Under the pieces are notes generated by a model. The model did not search any database, had not been told where the DNA came from, and worked only from the letters and a program-made list of their open reading frames with translations. From assembly GCA_009103225.1 (NCBI GenBank), contig RHPI01002402.1, positions 880,014 to 944,013 of the forward strand: a stretch of DNA of 64,000 nt, read 5' to 3'. Positions 23,866-35,791 of the stretch are shown in pieces. The translations under genes were made by a program, and so were the position numbers. Positions within the stretch are counted from its first letter, which is position 1; each line of letters opens with the position of its first letter. Source of the DNA: Chlorokybus atmophyticus (Eukaryota; Streptophyta; Chlorokybophyceae; Chlorokybales; Chlorokybaceae).

Positions 23866-25070
23866 CTGTGCAGCACAACAGTAGACCACAACTTTAGCAC
23901 AAGCTCTGCTTACAATGTGTGCCTCGACAACGCGCAACCACAACGGCTGTAGGTCGTCGTACCACCATGCCTCTCTCTTCAAGTGTTTGTGTGAAGCAGA
24001 GGGACATGAGACGAACAACTGTGCTGCAATCGCATTGACGTGCAATCTAGCATTACCTTGCGGAAACGGTACAAGCCGCTCTACGCAGATCACATTTGCA
24101 CAGTGCACACACGAGAGCTAGCGTGCATGCTGGGCTCAGTCACGCGCCATGCATGCACACCACGGCGTATGACTTAAACCAGCGGGACTTTTGTTGGAAT
24201 AGATCATCCACCGATGCTTACAACCAGCAAGGGCGGAATCGACTTACTTTGCAGCCTCACGTCTACGTCGCCATTCTCCTGCTGCTGCCTCTGCTGCCCA
24301 TCTGCGCCCTTTTTGCTAGCAGCGCTGCGATCGCGCACGCTCATTGCACACTAGTTGTGTTCTCTCCGGCCGCACAGCTCAAACTAAGTACTCCACCTAG
24401 GTTGCCGCCCACACCAACCACAACCACCACGAGCCAGCAGCAAGCTTCACTTTGCAGCAGTCTCCAACCACCCTCACCAACAACAACCCCTAAAGCGCGA
24501 AACACACGACCCTACGCAAGGCGCTCCTGTGTGCCTGTCCACGTCGTGGTACTCGGCGGCGGCGGCGGTGGCAGCGCCAGCTACAGCGAGCCGCCGACGA
24601 CAGCTACAAGTAGCAGAGCAAAGAGGACCAACCTTAAGAAAAGCAGGCAGAAGCGAACCTCAGCATGATGCGGCAAATTTTATCGCACAATTCCACCGGG
24701 CAGAGCGAAGCGTTGCTGTGAGCGAGATCCGGATTCGTCAAACTGGTCGGCTGAATCCGGAATACATTTAGGGCTAGTGTCTAACTCGCCCTCCGAAATG
24801 GCCGAGGCGTGGGCGTTCAGGGCGGTGGTGGCGGCGGCGGCGGTTGCTCTGGGTTGGTGACTGGCTGATGTGGACTACAGCCCACCCGTGCAACTATTTG
24901 AGTGTCTTGCGTTGAGGTTGTTTTCAGCTGAGGGTCTGACGCTCACGTCTTCATCGAGCTGATTGCACTGCAGGTAATTGCAGCCACTGCTCCGGGACTT
25001 TGGGTGTTGATGTAGGCTAAGATGTCGTGGTGAGGGTTGGTTAGTAGCAGCGCCATGCTTGGAAGTTGCC
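23866..25070. other. Divergent region between VMP1 and TAF2
   Basis: Holds the promoters of both genes and the first exon of VMP1, which I could not place. A (GGC)n run occurs near 24557-24571 and again near 24822-24845. A plus-strand frame at 24096-24668 is Thr/Pro/Gln-rich with a basic tail and no family features; I do not call it. Confidence 0.55.
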
Positions 25071-28000
25071 ATGTCTGTGAACCGGGTGCGCCTGGAGGTT
25101 GCGGTGGACTTGTCCCTACGCCAGCTCCGGGGCACAGTCGAATGGGAGCTACCAGCAAGCACAGCGTTTCCTTTACCTGTTTACCTTGTGCCACCTGCGG
25201 AGGTCCATGGCATCCTCCTTGATGGCAAGGCCGTTCTTCCTAGGGAGGATGGTGCTACAGCAATCACTGGTCCAGCACGCGCGGATCCAGTGAGCTCAGC
25301 GATTGCAGCAGCAGACGCATCCCGTGCAGCTTATGCGGCATGGCTGCGGCTGAGAAAGACGCCTCGGCTGCAAGTACAGCCTCTGGAAACAGTCAAGCTT
25401 CCCACAACCGAAGGGCAAGAGGCAGCTGACGCCCCTGCAGCCACAACCAAACCACTACAGGTAAATCGCTTTGCGCAATGCATGCGTAAGGGAGGCTTCA
25501 TACATGCAGTCATGTTCGTGTTTAATTTGCGACCCAACGTACAGAATAGTGTATACAGACTGTCTAACGCACTTGCAGTTCGCTCTTGGCAATCGGGACA
25601 TGCAAACATGCGCTCTTGTGTTGTAAACCTCTAAAAAGTGCAGTTTACAAGTACAGGTATACGAGTACACATAATGCTGTTTGTGTAAGGATGACTTGGC
25701 CAAAGTGTCATGAACCTGTATACCAACAAATGTAAGCGTGTTACACGATTGTCCTGAATTGCCATGATACTGGAACATTGCCAGATGCGTACATCTGTAA
25801 AAAGTTTCAAGCGCAATCGCGCTATTGCGCTTGACCCATTACATCTGCAGATAGACTTTGGGATGCCAGTGCAAGGCATGCGCTTGGACGCTGAAGCAAT
25901 GCTTGCAGCAGGCCCGTGGTTTCCCATGCCAGTTTTGCCAACTGGTGCTCTCCTGATTCCAGCGCTGGAACTGGCCATCACCACTGGAGCACAACACACT
26001 GTTCTCGCGCCTGGTACTTTGGTGTCGCGGTCGGCAGTTGACGCAGCTGGCACGTTGCACTGCTGGCGGTTCCGTGTGAACCATGGATTGCTAGCATCTG
26101 ACGTCACACTAGTAGTGGGTAGTCTTTTGGTGCAGCGCTTGCCAATTTCGGGCCAACGTACAGTTGTAACCGCCTGCCCTGTCCACCGTGAGAGCCTTCT
26201 GGCACCCTCAACATCTTTCCTCCCGGCAATGCTGCAGTGAGTGCGTTGCTTTCTTGTTCAATTTTGTGACATCAAGGCAGCTTGCACAGGATCTCCTCAA
26301 TGGGTATGGTCAACTTGTTTGGTTCCTCGTGCAGGTTTTTTGAGGAGTTTTTGGCATCACCTTTCCCTGTACAGTACTTCTGCCAGGCTTTTTTGCCTCC
26401 AGCACTTCTTCGTGGTGTCACGGCTGCTGTATCGTTGGGTTTGAGCCTGTTTTCAGATGAAGCAATGTCAGTACCTGGATCGGTTCAGCGTGCCATGGAT
26501 GCTAGGTGCGTGGCAGCAGAGTGCTTCAGCCAGCAGGTGTTCGGGCAATACATCTACCCGGAGACGCCAGCGGACGAGTGGGTTACAGTCGGGCTTGCAG
26601 AGTTCTTGACTGGGATGTACATTCGGCACATGTTTGGGAACAACGAGCTTGCATGGCGACGACAGCAACAGTACACAGCTATCTGTGCTGCTGATGGTGC
26701 GGGTGACTTGGCGGCACTGCGAGAGAAAGGCAGAACTTCTGATATACTTCCCGGCGAACGGGGTCCAGTGTGGCAGTGGAAGGCAGCAGCTGTCATGCAC
26801 ATGCTGGAGCGCCGTATGCAACCGGATAATTTCAAAAGGCTGATGCAGCGGTTGCTGGCTGATGCTAAAAGCGGTCAGCGCATTGTGTCAACACGATCGT
26901 TCCTGCGCCTGGTAGTGCATATGGGCGGCTTGAATTCCAAAGATCTGAAGGACCTGGTGGCGGCGTGGATTGACGGCCGTGGCTGCCCGCGCCTCTATAT
27001 GGCAGTGGCATACCATTCCAAACGTTCTGTTCTTGAAGTGGCCATGAGCCAGGTAAGGTGTTGTTCTACAGGTACATGTAAGAATGCAGAGTCTTTTGAC
27101 TGACCTGCATTTTCCATGCGCAGGAAGTAGCTGCTGGGGGACCGCGTGAATCTGTAGCAGCTTTGACCGGATGGGTGCCAGCTATCACGCTTCGTGTGCA
27201 TGATGCTGAGGGTTTTCACGATCAGCCCGTTACGCTCCCTGATTATGGGTTCAATATCGTTGAAATTCCTTGCAAGGGCAAGCCACTCAAGACTGGGCCA
27301 AAGCCACGCTCACGCAGCGCCCCAGCGGCAACGGCAACGGCTGCGGAGGAGTCTTCAACAGTTGAGCGCGATTGTCCAATACAGTGGGTGCGCGTTGACC
27401 CAGAGTGCGATTGGCCCTTGCTCATACTGGAAGCCGTGCAGCCTGAGCGCATGTGGGCCAACCAACTGGAACGAGAGCGTGATGTCATTGGGCAATCCTT
27501 GGCCATTGAAGCTCTCAAGGCGTTGGCAACAACCCGCCCCTCTTATGCCGCTGCCAATGCCCTTCATGCATGTCTGCAAGACTCAAAAGTGTTCTGTCGC
27601 ATCCGAGGTGAAGCTGCGTTTGCCCTTGGGCGGACAGCCTCAGCAAAGATTGCGTACTTGGGGCGCGATCTCCTGATGAAGTTCTTCCGCGAGCGCTGTT
27701 TTGACACAACCGGGGTAGGTCAAGTATTGCCGGAAGATGCAGCTGATTTGGCAGAGTACTTCGTAAACTTGAACCTGCCATCGGGGCTGGCAGCGATACG
27801 TACTGAGGACGGATATAGCGACCCTGAGGTCATTGACGCTCTGCTTGACCTCCTGGAGTACAATGATGGTGGCACCTCAGCGGACAACAGCATGCTGTCC
27901 GCCACCTTAGACGCTCTCGGGTCAACAAGGCCTCGTGATCCTACACAGCTTCTGCGTGCGATTGATGCCATTGAGCGCTGCATTATGCTGGATCGTGTGC

Positions 28001-30175
28001 TGCCTTCCTTCCAGAACAGCATCCTATCAACAGCACTGAAGTCTTTGGCCTCCCTGTCTACCAATCGCATATCTTTGGCACGTCATCGTCATCGGGATGC
28101 TTTGGCAGAGTTTCTAGCCCAGTACTGTGTACCCAAACAGCTGCCTGCAGTGCGCTTGGCAGCGGCCTGTGGTATTGTCCAGCTGCAGGCACGCATTAAA
28201 GGGCTCGATGCTGCCATAGCACATGGAGTAGGGCTGGCTGCACAAGAATCTTCCATTCATGTGCGCGTGCAGCTGTTGGACTACATTGCTGTGCAGTTAG
28301 CAGCTTCAGACCAGCGAGGCCTTCTTGATGATGGTGTGGCTCAGAATGCGTTGGGCGTTTTGAGCCAATGGGCTGCTGGAAATGAAGGTGTAGAGAGCAC
28401 TCCCCTGCAGCACAAGGCGTATGTGCTATTGCAGCGGCTTGCCGCTAAGCCTGTGGTATACACGCTGCTCGAGCAGAGCAAGCCAGAACCACAGCCCAAA
28501 GCCAGTGAAGCAACTGCTGCAGAACCATCTCGAGCGTTTTCGGACGAAGTTGCAACCTTGCAACGAGCAAGCTCGGATGTCAATTCCCTTCCAAAGCGCT
28601 TGCCTGTAGTGAAAAAGGAGTACAGCGAGGAAGAAAACAAGCTTCCACAAGCTGTACAGGCAGCGCTGGTTGATGCACATGCGGCCCGAAAGCCCACATT
28701 TGATGCAGAGGCTGCCAAGGCTGCTTTGCGCATTCGGCCATCCTCTAGCCTGTCACCTCAACCAGAATTGGAAGCTACTACGCCTGCTGTTGCCGAGGTT
28801 GTTGCAACGCCAGAAACCAAGCCTTCCGGTTTAAAACTGAAATTTCGGGTGGGAGGCACACCCTCCGCCAGCGCTGCTGGTGCACTTACATCGTCGGGTA
28901 GTACGCTGCGGCACGCTGGCGATGCCGCCGCAGACAGCACTGTCGACATGCCTGCGAGAAAGACATGTAACAAACAGCTGACAACACAAACGCCGCCATC
29001 TTCATATAGTGAGTGTCATACTAACACCACTGCACTATGCGTATGTTTTGCATACATTCTGTTGACCCTGGCTTGGCGTTGGTGTGGCTTGACTGTAAAT
29101 TGTTTTGGCCACAGGCAAGGCAAATATGTTGGAAGCAACTGCATCAAACGCTGCTGCACAGCTCCTCAGCAGCCAGGATATGCCGCCTATCAAGCAAGTG
29201 AAGGTTGAGTTTCCTGTGGTTATACCTGGGCCTGCACAGGAGGCGACGATTGCTGCAGGCATGGAGGAAGGTGAAATTGCAGATGACATGGAGACTGCAC
29301 CTGAAGCCACACACGCTCCTGAAGTCACAGAGAACCCAGTGTCCATGCCCAATGGCAGTTTGCCTGAAGTCCCACCTGTGACTCAAAAAGGTGCAGAAAG
29401 CACTCCAGTGCAAGCACAAGAAGAGCGGCGTGCCCGCAAGCTGGAAAAGCGTAGGCTCAAGGACGAAAAGCGTCAGTTGAAAAAACTCCGCAAAGGACAT
29501 GCCCAAGCTGCCGACGAAACTGCGCCTGATAAGCGAGCAGCTTCGCCTCCCTCCAATGCAACCAGATCTGATGATGGCTTGCGACCATCAACCTCAGCGC
29601 AAAAGCCACGGTCCCTTAATGCTTCTATAAAGCGCAGCGCACAGAAGGCAGCCGGCCCAGTCATGAGCACGCACAGTGAGCAGCAGCCGACAGAAGCGTC
29701 TCGCGCGCGAGGCCTGCCGATAAAGGAGGAGTTTTCACTGGAGTTGACCAGCCCAGCACGGACGCCAATAGTGCCAGAAGCATTACCTTCACAAAAACCA
29801 TCAAGCAAGTTGCGAGTGGTGTTGCGGCCTGCGCAAGCTGATACAGCCTCTGAACAAACAGCCAACCTGCCTCCAAAGCCTGTGCCTCAAGGAGCCAACT
29901 TGCCAAGGTTGAAAATCAAGTTGCCTGTCCCTGCACATCAACCATCACCAGCAGCAGCAGCACCTGAGGCACGCTCAGAACCAGGAGAAGGTGACCGCAA
30001 AGTGGACAAGGAGGAGCGCAAGAGGCTCAAGAAGTTGCAGAAAGAACAGCGACGTGGGCGGGAAGGGCAATCGAGTTTGAACCTTTCAGGCAGTCTCGAG
30101 GGCATAGGTGACAATGCGGTCAGTTCGGATGCTGATCCCAGAAGAAAATCTGCTAAGCGGTCCCGTCACATCTGA
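25071..30175 (+). CDS. TAF2: TAF2, TFIID subunit 2
   Basis: Binds core promoter DNA in the general transcription factor TFIID. Five exons join in phase: 25071-25460, 25851-26236, 26335-27052, 27124-29008, 29115-30175, giving 1479 residues. The ATG at 25071 is used; the longer open frame starts with TTG. The N-terminus (RVRLEVAVDLSLRQLRGTVE) matches the start of the M1-aminopeptidase-like part. The M1 zinc helix is replaced, as usual for TAF2, by VAAECFSQQVFGQYIYP, with no HExxH. Then come WVTVGLAEFLTGMYIRHMFG, WVRVDPECDWPLLILEAVQP and WANQLERERDVIGQSLAIEA, followed by a HEAT-like helical region. The last about 450 residues are charged and Pro/Ala-rich, with short KLKFRVGG, LRVVLRP and LKIKLPVP beta-like motifs and two Lys/Arg coiled stretches. 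Only about 259 residues precede the FFEEFLASPFPVQYFC block, fewer than I would expect, so an exon in 25461-25850 may be missing from this model. Confidence 0.93.
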
Positions 30176-30211
30176 GTGTTGCAGTAGGTGGGCTTAGCGT
30201 TCTGTACAGTC

Positions 30212-30247
30212 ATACGCATGCGCAACTTAAAGGTTGCGCATGCGTAT
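30212..30247. repeat. 15-bp perfect hairpin just after the TAF2 stop codon
   Basis: ATACGCATGCGCAAC and GTTGCGCATGCGTAT flank a 6-base loop (TTAAAG). It begins 37 bp past the TAF2 stop, so it should be transcribed in the 3' UTR and could act in 3'-end formation or stability. Confidence 0.85.
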
Positions 30248-30262
30248 AATGAGGGTGCTTGT

Positions 30263-31930
30263 TGATTGCCCTGCATTTGGTGCGGTAGCTGGAGGCGTTC
30301 GTGCAGCCAGTAGTACGACCGCTGTTGGTGCAGTGGCATCCACTTCTGCTTTTGGCGGGTTCAGCTCTGCCTCACGTTATCTGTTCTAGCAATCAATGCT
30401 GCCGCCTCCACGCCTATGTTTGATGCAGCCAGGAGTGCGCCTTTCGACGCAGCTGCCACACCGACAGTATGCTTTCAAGCTGCAGCGAGCGGGTTTCTTT
30501 TTTCGGGGCCGCGGTAATGCTGGCAACTGCAGCTTGCTGGTCATGCGTTCGGGGCATCGACACCCTTCAGTGTTGCATCGATCCCTGCGTTTGGCGCTGC
30601 ATCCATTCCCGCAGCATTTACACCTCCACTTGGCGTAGTGTTGGGTGCTCCGACAACTGCAACATTTGGAGCTGCTTCTACGCCAACATGTGTGTAAGTT
30701 TCGGAGCATCCTCTGCCCCTGCATTTGGCGCGACGTCTGCACCTGCATCTCAGCACCCTCCGCGCCTGCTGCAGCAGCATCCTCGCCATTTGCCGCCACT
30801 GGACAGCACACAGCATCCCAGTTGGCACCGGCTTCAGCTCCTACATCCGCGCCCTCAGCGTTCTCCCTGACTAGCAGCAAAGCAGCAGCGAGTTCTGCCG
30901 CCGCAGTCACGCACGCAGCTGCCCGCGCCCCNGGCTCTTTGGGCACGTAGGGTTGTCCTCTGCGCTCGGCCATCTCTCGCTCCAGCGTCCACGTGGGGTC
31001 TTGAGCCAGCTTCTCCTGCTTGTACTTGCGGAAGCTATCTGCGCGGGCGTCGTAGGCGTCCTCCGAGATGCGGTACTTTTCCACGAGGGTTAGGTCCTCC
31101 AGCTGCCTGTTGGCGGAGACGGAGTTGGGGTCCATGTCCTCCACGTGGAGGGTGTCGCCCTCCTTCAGCAAAGCGCCCGCCTTCAGCGGCCTGAGTTTGA
31201 GACCATCACTGCCAAGGCCGCCACACAAGGTTAGTTGCATGCCAGTCTTCTAGCAAAGTCGTAACACGTCATGTGGTAACATAGCAGCTGTGGCAGGTAC
31301 TACTTCAGCGCCTCTGTCATCCGGAGCAACACCAGCATCTTCCTTTACAGCAAGTGGCCTCATTGCCAGCTGCGGGTGCGTGTCCATAGCAGGCGGCTTG
31401 CCTTTGGGTTGGTTTTGATGGCACCAACATCGCCTTCATGGACGCTGATTCCGTCGCCGTCGCATCGCCCGTGTTCTCTTTTGCGAGCTTTGGCGCGGCA
31501 ACGGCAACCAGCACATCTGCAAGCATGCCAGGTAGGCATCCGCTGTGTCTTGCTTGATGTTGAGCACAACTTACTTGTTAGCTTGAAGAGTACAACATGG
31601 TAGCGACTTATGCTGTGGTCAGCATTTTTATTCCTTTTTCTTTTTGTTGCAGCCGTACCGAGCTCAAGTGCCAGCCCGTTCTGTGCCCGCAGCAGGCAGT
31701 GGAGCCGCCCAGTTGTCTTTGGCAGCGCCGTCCGCAGCAGCAGCGGCGGAGACCTATACCGCCGCCGTTGGTGGCGCCACCGCCAGTGCAACTCATCAGG
31801 CCGGAACTGCATTCTGCATGTCCACAACAGCAGCATTTGGCAGAGCTCATCTGCAGCGGGCGCATGGCTTCGTTCTAGACTGGCACAAGTTGACTTGTGC
31901 ACATTCTGTACAAGAGATGGTATGCTAGAT
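30263..31930 (+). pseudogene. FG-repeat-like, frame-broken coding remnant (nucleoporin-like?)
   Basis: The plus strand encodes many FG-type motifs in Ala/Ser/Thr/Pro-rich sequence: PAFGAVAGG (30270), SAFGGFSSA, HAFGASTPF (30542), PAFGAASIP (30584), TFGAASTP (30662), SFGASSAPAFGATSAP (30697), PSFSKAPAFSG (about 31165) and SFASFGAATATS (about 31480). They occur in different frames with stops between them. A well-formed acceptor (T-rich tract then TTGCAG) ends at 31652. I cannot build one continuous protein and see no Nup62-type coiled coil afterwards. Alternatives are a real many-exon FG nucleoporin damaged by misassembly, or low-complexity DNA. The block is interrupted by the TBCB exon copy and a single N at 30932. 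Confidence 0.4.
30933..31159 (-). repeat. Perfect 227-bp copy of a TBCB exon segment
   Basis: These 227 bases match 36764-36990 base for base, as far as I can read, covering the TBCB codons from [13 protein letters not shown] to [10 protein letters not shown]. The flanks differ completely. The left edge abuts the single N at 30932. It is either a very recent duplication or gene conversion, or an assembly error. Confidence 0.9.
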
Positions 31931-32805
31931 TGAGCACATGCAGTGTGCATGTGTACAGCAAAGCATTTTAAAGGCTGGCCGTTCAGTTCAGTGCAACCAG
32001 CTCTGGTAACATGGCTGCCTGCCACCTCTGGGCTTCTCTCCATAGCATTTGCGCTTGCCAAATGTTTTTACCAGTGTGTTGAACTCCTGTTTACACGCAT
32101 GCCTCAAATTGTACACAACCGCATGCACAATCAACTCGCCACCAGCCAGGTGTAAGAGACAGACAACATGTAGAGCGCCAGCCTGGGGCAACATAAACAG
32201 GATTTCTTCATGGGCATTCGGCTGTTTCTGCCATGGTAACAAACTATCTGGCGCTTTCCTGTGCTGTAACTTCAACTTTTTGAGACCATTGAGTTAGTTA
32301 TTGCCACGTTTGTCACCTTGGTATTGGAAGGCTGTACAACTTGATTCTACAAGACGCTCAGCGTTAACAGTGCAATGCTTGCGTGCGAGCAGGGCCTCGT
32401 TCACTAGGCTTGTCCAATGTGCCTCGTACTAGGGGATTATTACTTGCGATGCATGCCTGTCTTTACCTGAAGCATGTGCACACAGCCGGCTTGCACGTGC
32501 GTGCATGTTGCATCTGTCGTACGCGACGCAACTTGTGACGCACGGAGTGGTGACCGGCCATGTCCCAACTCACCAACCAACCCTGTATGCGCCGCCCCAA
32601 CAATGGGTGATAGAGGCACTGCGTAAGCTTCTGCCTACACCACAACCGCTGCGTGGGGCATGGCAGCATTAACCAACAGCAGAGATCAACCAGTCCGACT
32701 CCATGTTTTACAATTGCCACGCCAGCAGATACCAAAGCAACACTTTACTTTATCAACGCTAGTCTCCAGATGATGGCGCATACAACACGGCAGCAAGATG
32801 ATCTT
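31931..32805. other. Intergenic, 3' of the Whirly gene
   Basis: No gene is supported. The minus strand has a TGTAA poly(A)-signal candidate at 32712-32708, about 95 bp past the Whirly stop codon. Confidence 0.55.
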
Positions 32806-34164
32806 CTACTCAATCAACGATGGGTTGACGAGAGCATCATAGCCAAGAAAGTGCGGTATCAGAAAGTCCATCACTGTGCGAAGAATGTGTATGTCGGAGC
32901 GACTGAGCGGCACCATTATTCTCTCGTTCACATTGTCACGCGGATCCACAACAGAAAGGTTGAGGTAAAACGACCCGTCGCCTTGAGCCGGGTCCAGCTG
33001 CCAGCAACAAAGTGATGGGCGACTGAAGAATATTATACCAAGGGTGGCTCACACTCAGCCCTGCAACCCACTAGTGTGCAACCGGCTGATAACCACACAG
33101 GCACGCACCTTCAGTGTCTTGCGTACAGCGCCTTCGTCTGACTGCCCTTTGTTCGGATCGTGATAGAACTGTACACCCGTGTTTGCGAGCGAAGCAGCAG
33201 AAAGCTCTGCCATCTCACTGCACAACAAATCTTGAAATTGGCTTGCATGCACACATGAGGTACGTTAAATTCATGCAAGCGCAATTGAATTGCATGAATT
33301 GCATGAATTGAATGAATTGAATGGAACTCTTTGCTTCTGATGTACATGCGAGCTGCCTGTTGCAGATTTAGCAGCTGCTTGCCTTGAAAGGCATTGTTAC
33401 ACCTAATCTACGCATATATGGGTTGCTTGTAAAACGATGGCAACTTCAAGAGCAACTCAAATATTATTGCAGAGGTAAACGGGAAGAGCGTGTGCAGAGT
33501 CCCAATATTGCATTGCATTTGCATGGGATTTGTGGATGCACACAGTTGCATGCATCATTCCGTCGTCGAGCCCCTCCACACATGCATGCAAACAAAACCA
33601 CAATCGCAGCTTGGACAGCAATAACTAGCATTGATGTGCATGCAAGGCAACAAGCTTGCATGCAACCGGAACATGCAAGCCTGCAGAGCTTGGTGCTGCG
33701 CGGTTGTACCTTGTGGAGAGTGCGAAGGTCTGTTTTTTTGCCCAGTCGTACTTCTGCGGGGCGGCAGCGCTGGCAAACTCCAGCAGTAGTGCGCCCTCCC
33801 TGTCTAAGCTGAAGCCTGCACCCGCCTCACTGTCCACACGGGTCCACGAGGGCTTGATCGCCTTGACGGCAAGTGCCCCGCGGCCCTTGTACACCGTCCA
33901 GCCGTTAAACACCCTCCGCTGCTGCTGCTGCTGCTGCTGGTACGCCCCCGCCGACGACGATGACGACGACCCTCTCACCGCCGCCCCTGTTGCGGCCGCC
34001 CTCGCCTGCGCCGGCCTGAACGTTGCGCTGGAGGAGGGCTTGCCCTGTGGCGGTGACGCCACCAGCGAACGCAGAGCATTCTGCTTCCCACCCGCCGCTC
34101 CTACGAGCTGCTTGCCAACCCGCACCCTCAGACCGCCCACCGCCACCGCTGCCGCCGCCGCCAT
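32806..34164 (-). CDS. Whirly single-stranded DNA-binding protein
   Basis: Whirly proteins bind single-stranded DNA in plastids, mitochondria or nucleus and protect organelle genomes. Three exons join in phase: 34164-33710, 33217-33109 and 32997-32806, giving 251 residues. The ATG at 34164 (MAAAAAVAVGG) begins a Ser/Ala/Arg-rich leader of about 80 residues, consistent with organelle import, ending in a run of seven Gln (CTG/CAG repeat near 33920-33940). The Whirly domain follows: RRVFNGWTVYKGRGALAVKA, KYDWAKKQTFALSTSEMAEL, VQFYHDPNKGQSDEGAVRKT, GDGSFYLNLSVVDPRDNVNE and FLIPHFLGYDALVNPS. The plant KGKAAL motif, needed for assembly of hexamers into 24-mers, reads KGRGAL here. Confidence 0.95.
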
Positions 34165-35791
34165 GGTGGAGTCGCTCCTCGCTGACTCCTCACTGACTTG
34201 CACCCAACAAACTGTGAACAACTTCTCAGGCACAACTCTCGGGACGTAGCTTAAGCTTCGGAAGCTTGCTTGGCGTAAGCTGCTGATGCTCGTGCTGATG
34301 CCTAAGCTCGTGCTGGTGGCGGCAAGCTTACGGTAGGCTAGTGGGCTCATGCTGGCATGCTGCATGCGTAGTGTGTTGTTTGGTCTCAGCAGGGCACCAC
34401 AGTTGAGGCCCTGCACATGCCATGCTGCCGTCCCTGCACAATGGCGTGGATGTGGTTTGCGCCATTGGACTGTCAATTGCATACACTGTCTCGCTTGCAT
34501 GTGAAGGGTAGAGTATGCACTTGCTGCCTTTGCTTACGTCAGTCCCACATCTAGTACAGGTACAGCTCTTGCCTTCCCCTCCCGCTGCTCTGGTCTCGCC
34601 AACACTTGCATTTGCACTTAGAGCCAGCCCCCCTGGCTGTAGTTGTAGTTGTGGTTATATAGTTGACTGCTGTTTGCTTGCGTGAATGTGATGGCTTGAA
34701 TGCGGTGTGCTTGCTGCTGATTGGGGTCCCCTTGATTTTCCATATATGCCTTGCCTGCTGTGGCTCCTGCCCATCTTGCATTGCACATAGACAGTCCCCA
34801 TAGCCGGCCCCTAAGGTGTTGTTATAGTGCAATGGTTGGGCGAGGAGGGGTTGGTTTTAGTTTCTTGCGTGTGTGCGCGACAGCGCTAACCTGTGTGCGC
34901 AAGCGCGTGTGTGCTCATGTGTGTGTACTAGTGCCTGCGTCCGCGTGCATGTCTGTGCATGTGCGCATGTGCGTGTGTGTGCGCATGTGCATGTATGTGC
35001 CCGTGCGTATACATGCGTGTGTGCGTTGTCTTTGCTGTCATCTGGCTGAACATACCTAGTGATTTACCTGATGCTACGGAATTGATACAGTGCGGTCATT
35101 GCTAGGTGTAGAAATATGCAATGCTGTGCATTTGACGGTGTCATAGTCTGCTGTGGGCTGATGTTTCATGGTTGCCTGCGCTGGTCTCAAGCGCCTTGAC
35201 AGCACAACATGCAGTTTTGTACTGCAGCAACCATCACGGTGTACCATATCTAGCTAACCTGTCAGCTCGGTAATTGCAGCCCTCGCATCCAGTGTACGCG
35301 GAGCAGGTTGGGCCAGAAGTTGACACGTGATAAAGTGCATCGATTGTGCACACGCAAGTGCCTTCAGTGCAGCCAACAGTGCATGAATATGATACGACAA
35401 GTCAACAGGCAAAGCAAGCGCAAATGCAAAGGGGCTGGCCCAATCTGCAACCCTAGCAAGCAACCCCAACATGTAGAAACAGCGTTACACGCTCCCCACC
35501 ACAATCACAGGCATGGAGATCACAATGACTTGACAGCGGTGGGTTGATAGGATGAAACTATTCAATTATACAACAAACGTACGCGTTTGACCAATCCGAG
35601 ACTCATTGCAAGCAAACCCAGTGGCATATACACCCACTCGGTTTGCAGGCCAGCAACGAAATGTTGCCTATTATTGTCAATAATATACAGGCGCAGTCAA
35701 CAGCCTGTTGTACCGCGCTACTAGGACAAGTATGTCAACAAGCGTGCTTACCACAACCCGCAGCAGGTTCTATCACTCTGGAACGGCTATC
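34165..35791. other. Intergenic between Whirly and TBCB
   Basis: Contains the Whirly promoter side (34165 upward), a GTGTGCGC/GCATGTGC-rich stretch at about 34869-35030, and the 3' flank of TBCB. A minus-strand frame at 35254-35472 (hydrophobic, with FAFALALPVDLSYHIHALLA) follows an acceptor-like GGGTTGCAG and could be the last exon of a small membrane protein, but I could not connect it to a start. Confidence 0.5.

Noticed and set aside
23803-24108. Minus-strand frame ending REAWWYDDLQPLWLRVVEAH as first VMP1 exon
   Set aside because: The donor after it is in phase 0, while the next VMP1 exon begins in phase 1, and the frame starts with GTG; the join fails.
24096-24668. Plus-strand Thr/Pro/Gln-rich frame upstream of TAF2
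   Set aside because: Low-complexity, no domain, and it overlaps the expected VMP1 5' region on the other strand.
30386-31240. 284-codon minus-strand frame containing TBCB-like sequence
   Set aside because: It reads through the single N at 30932 from the TBCB exon copy into the antisense of FG-like DNA. It lacks a TBCB N-terminus and CAP-Gly domain, so it is a chimera of the duplication, not a gene.
35254-35472. Hydrophobic minus-strand frame (possible last exon of a membrane protein)
   Set aside because: Plausible acceptor, but no upstream exons or start codon could be supported; succinate dehydrogenase-like identity was considered and did not hold.
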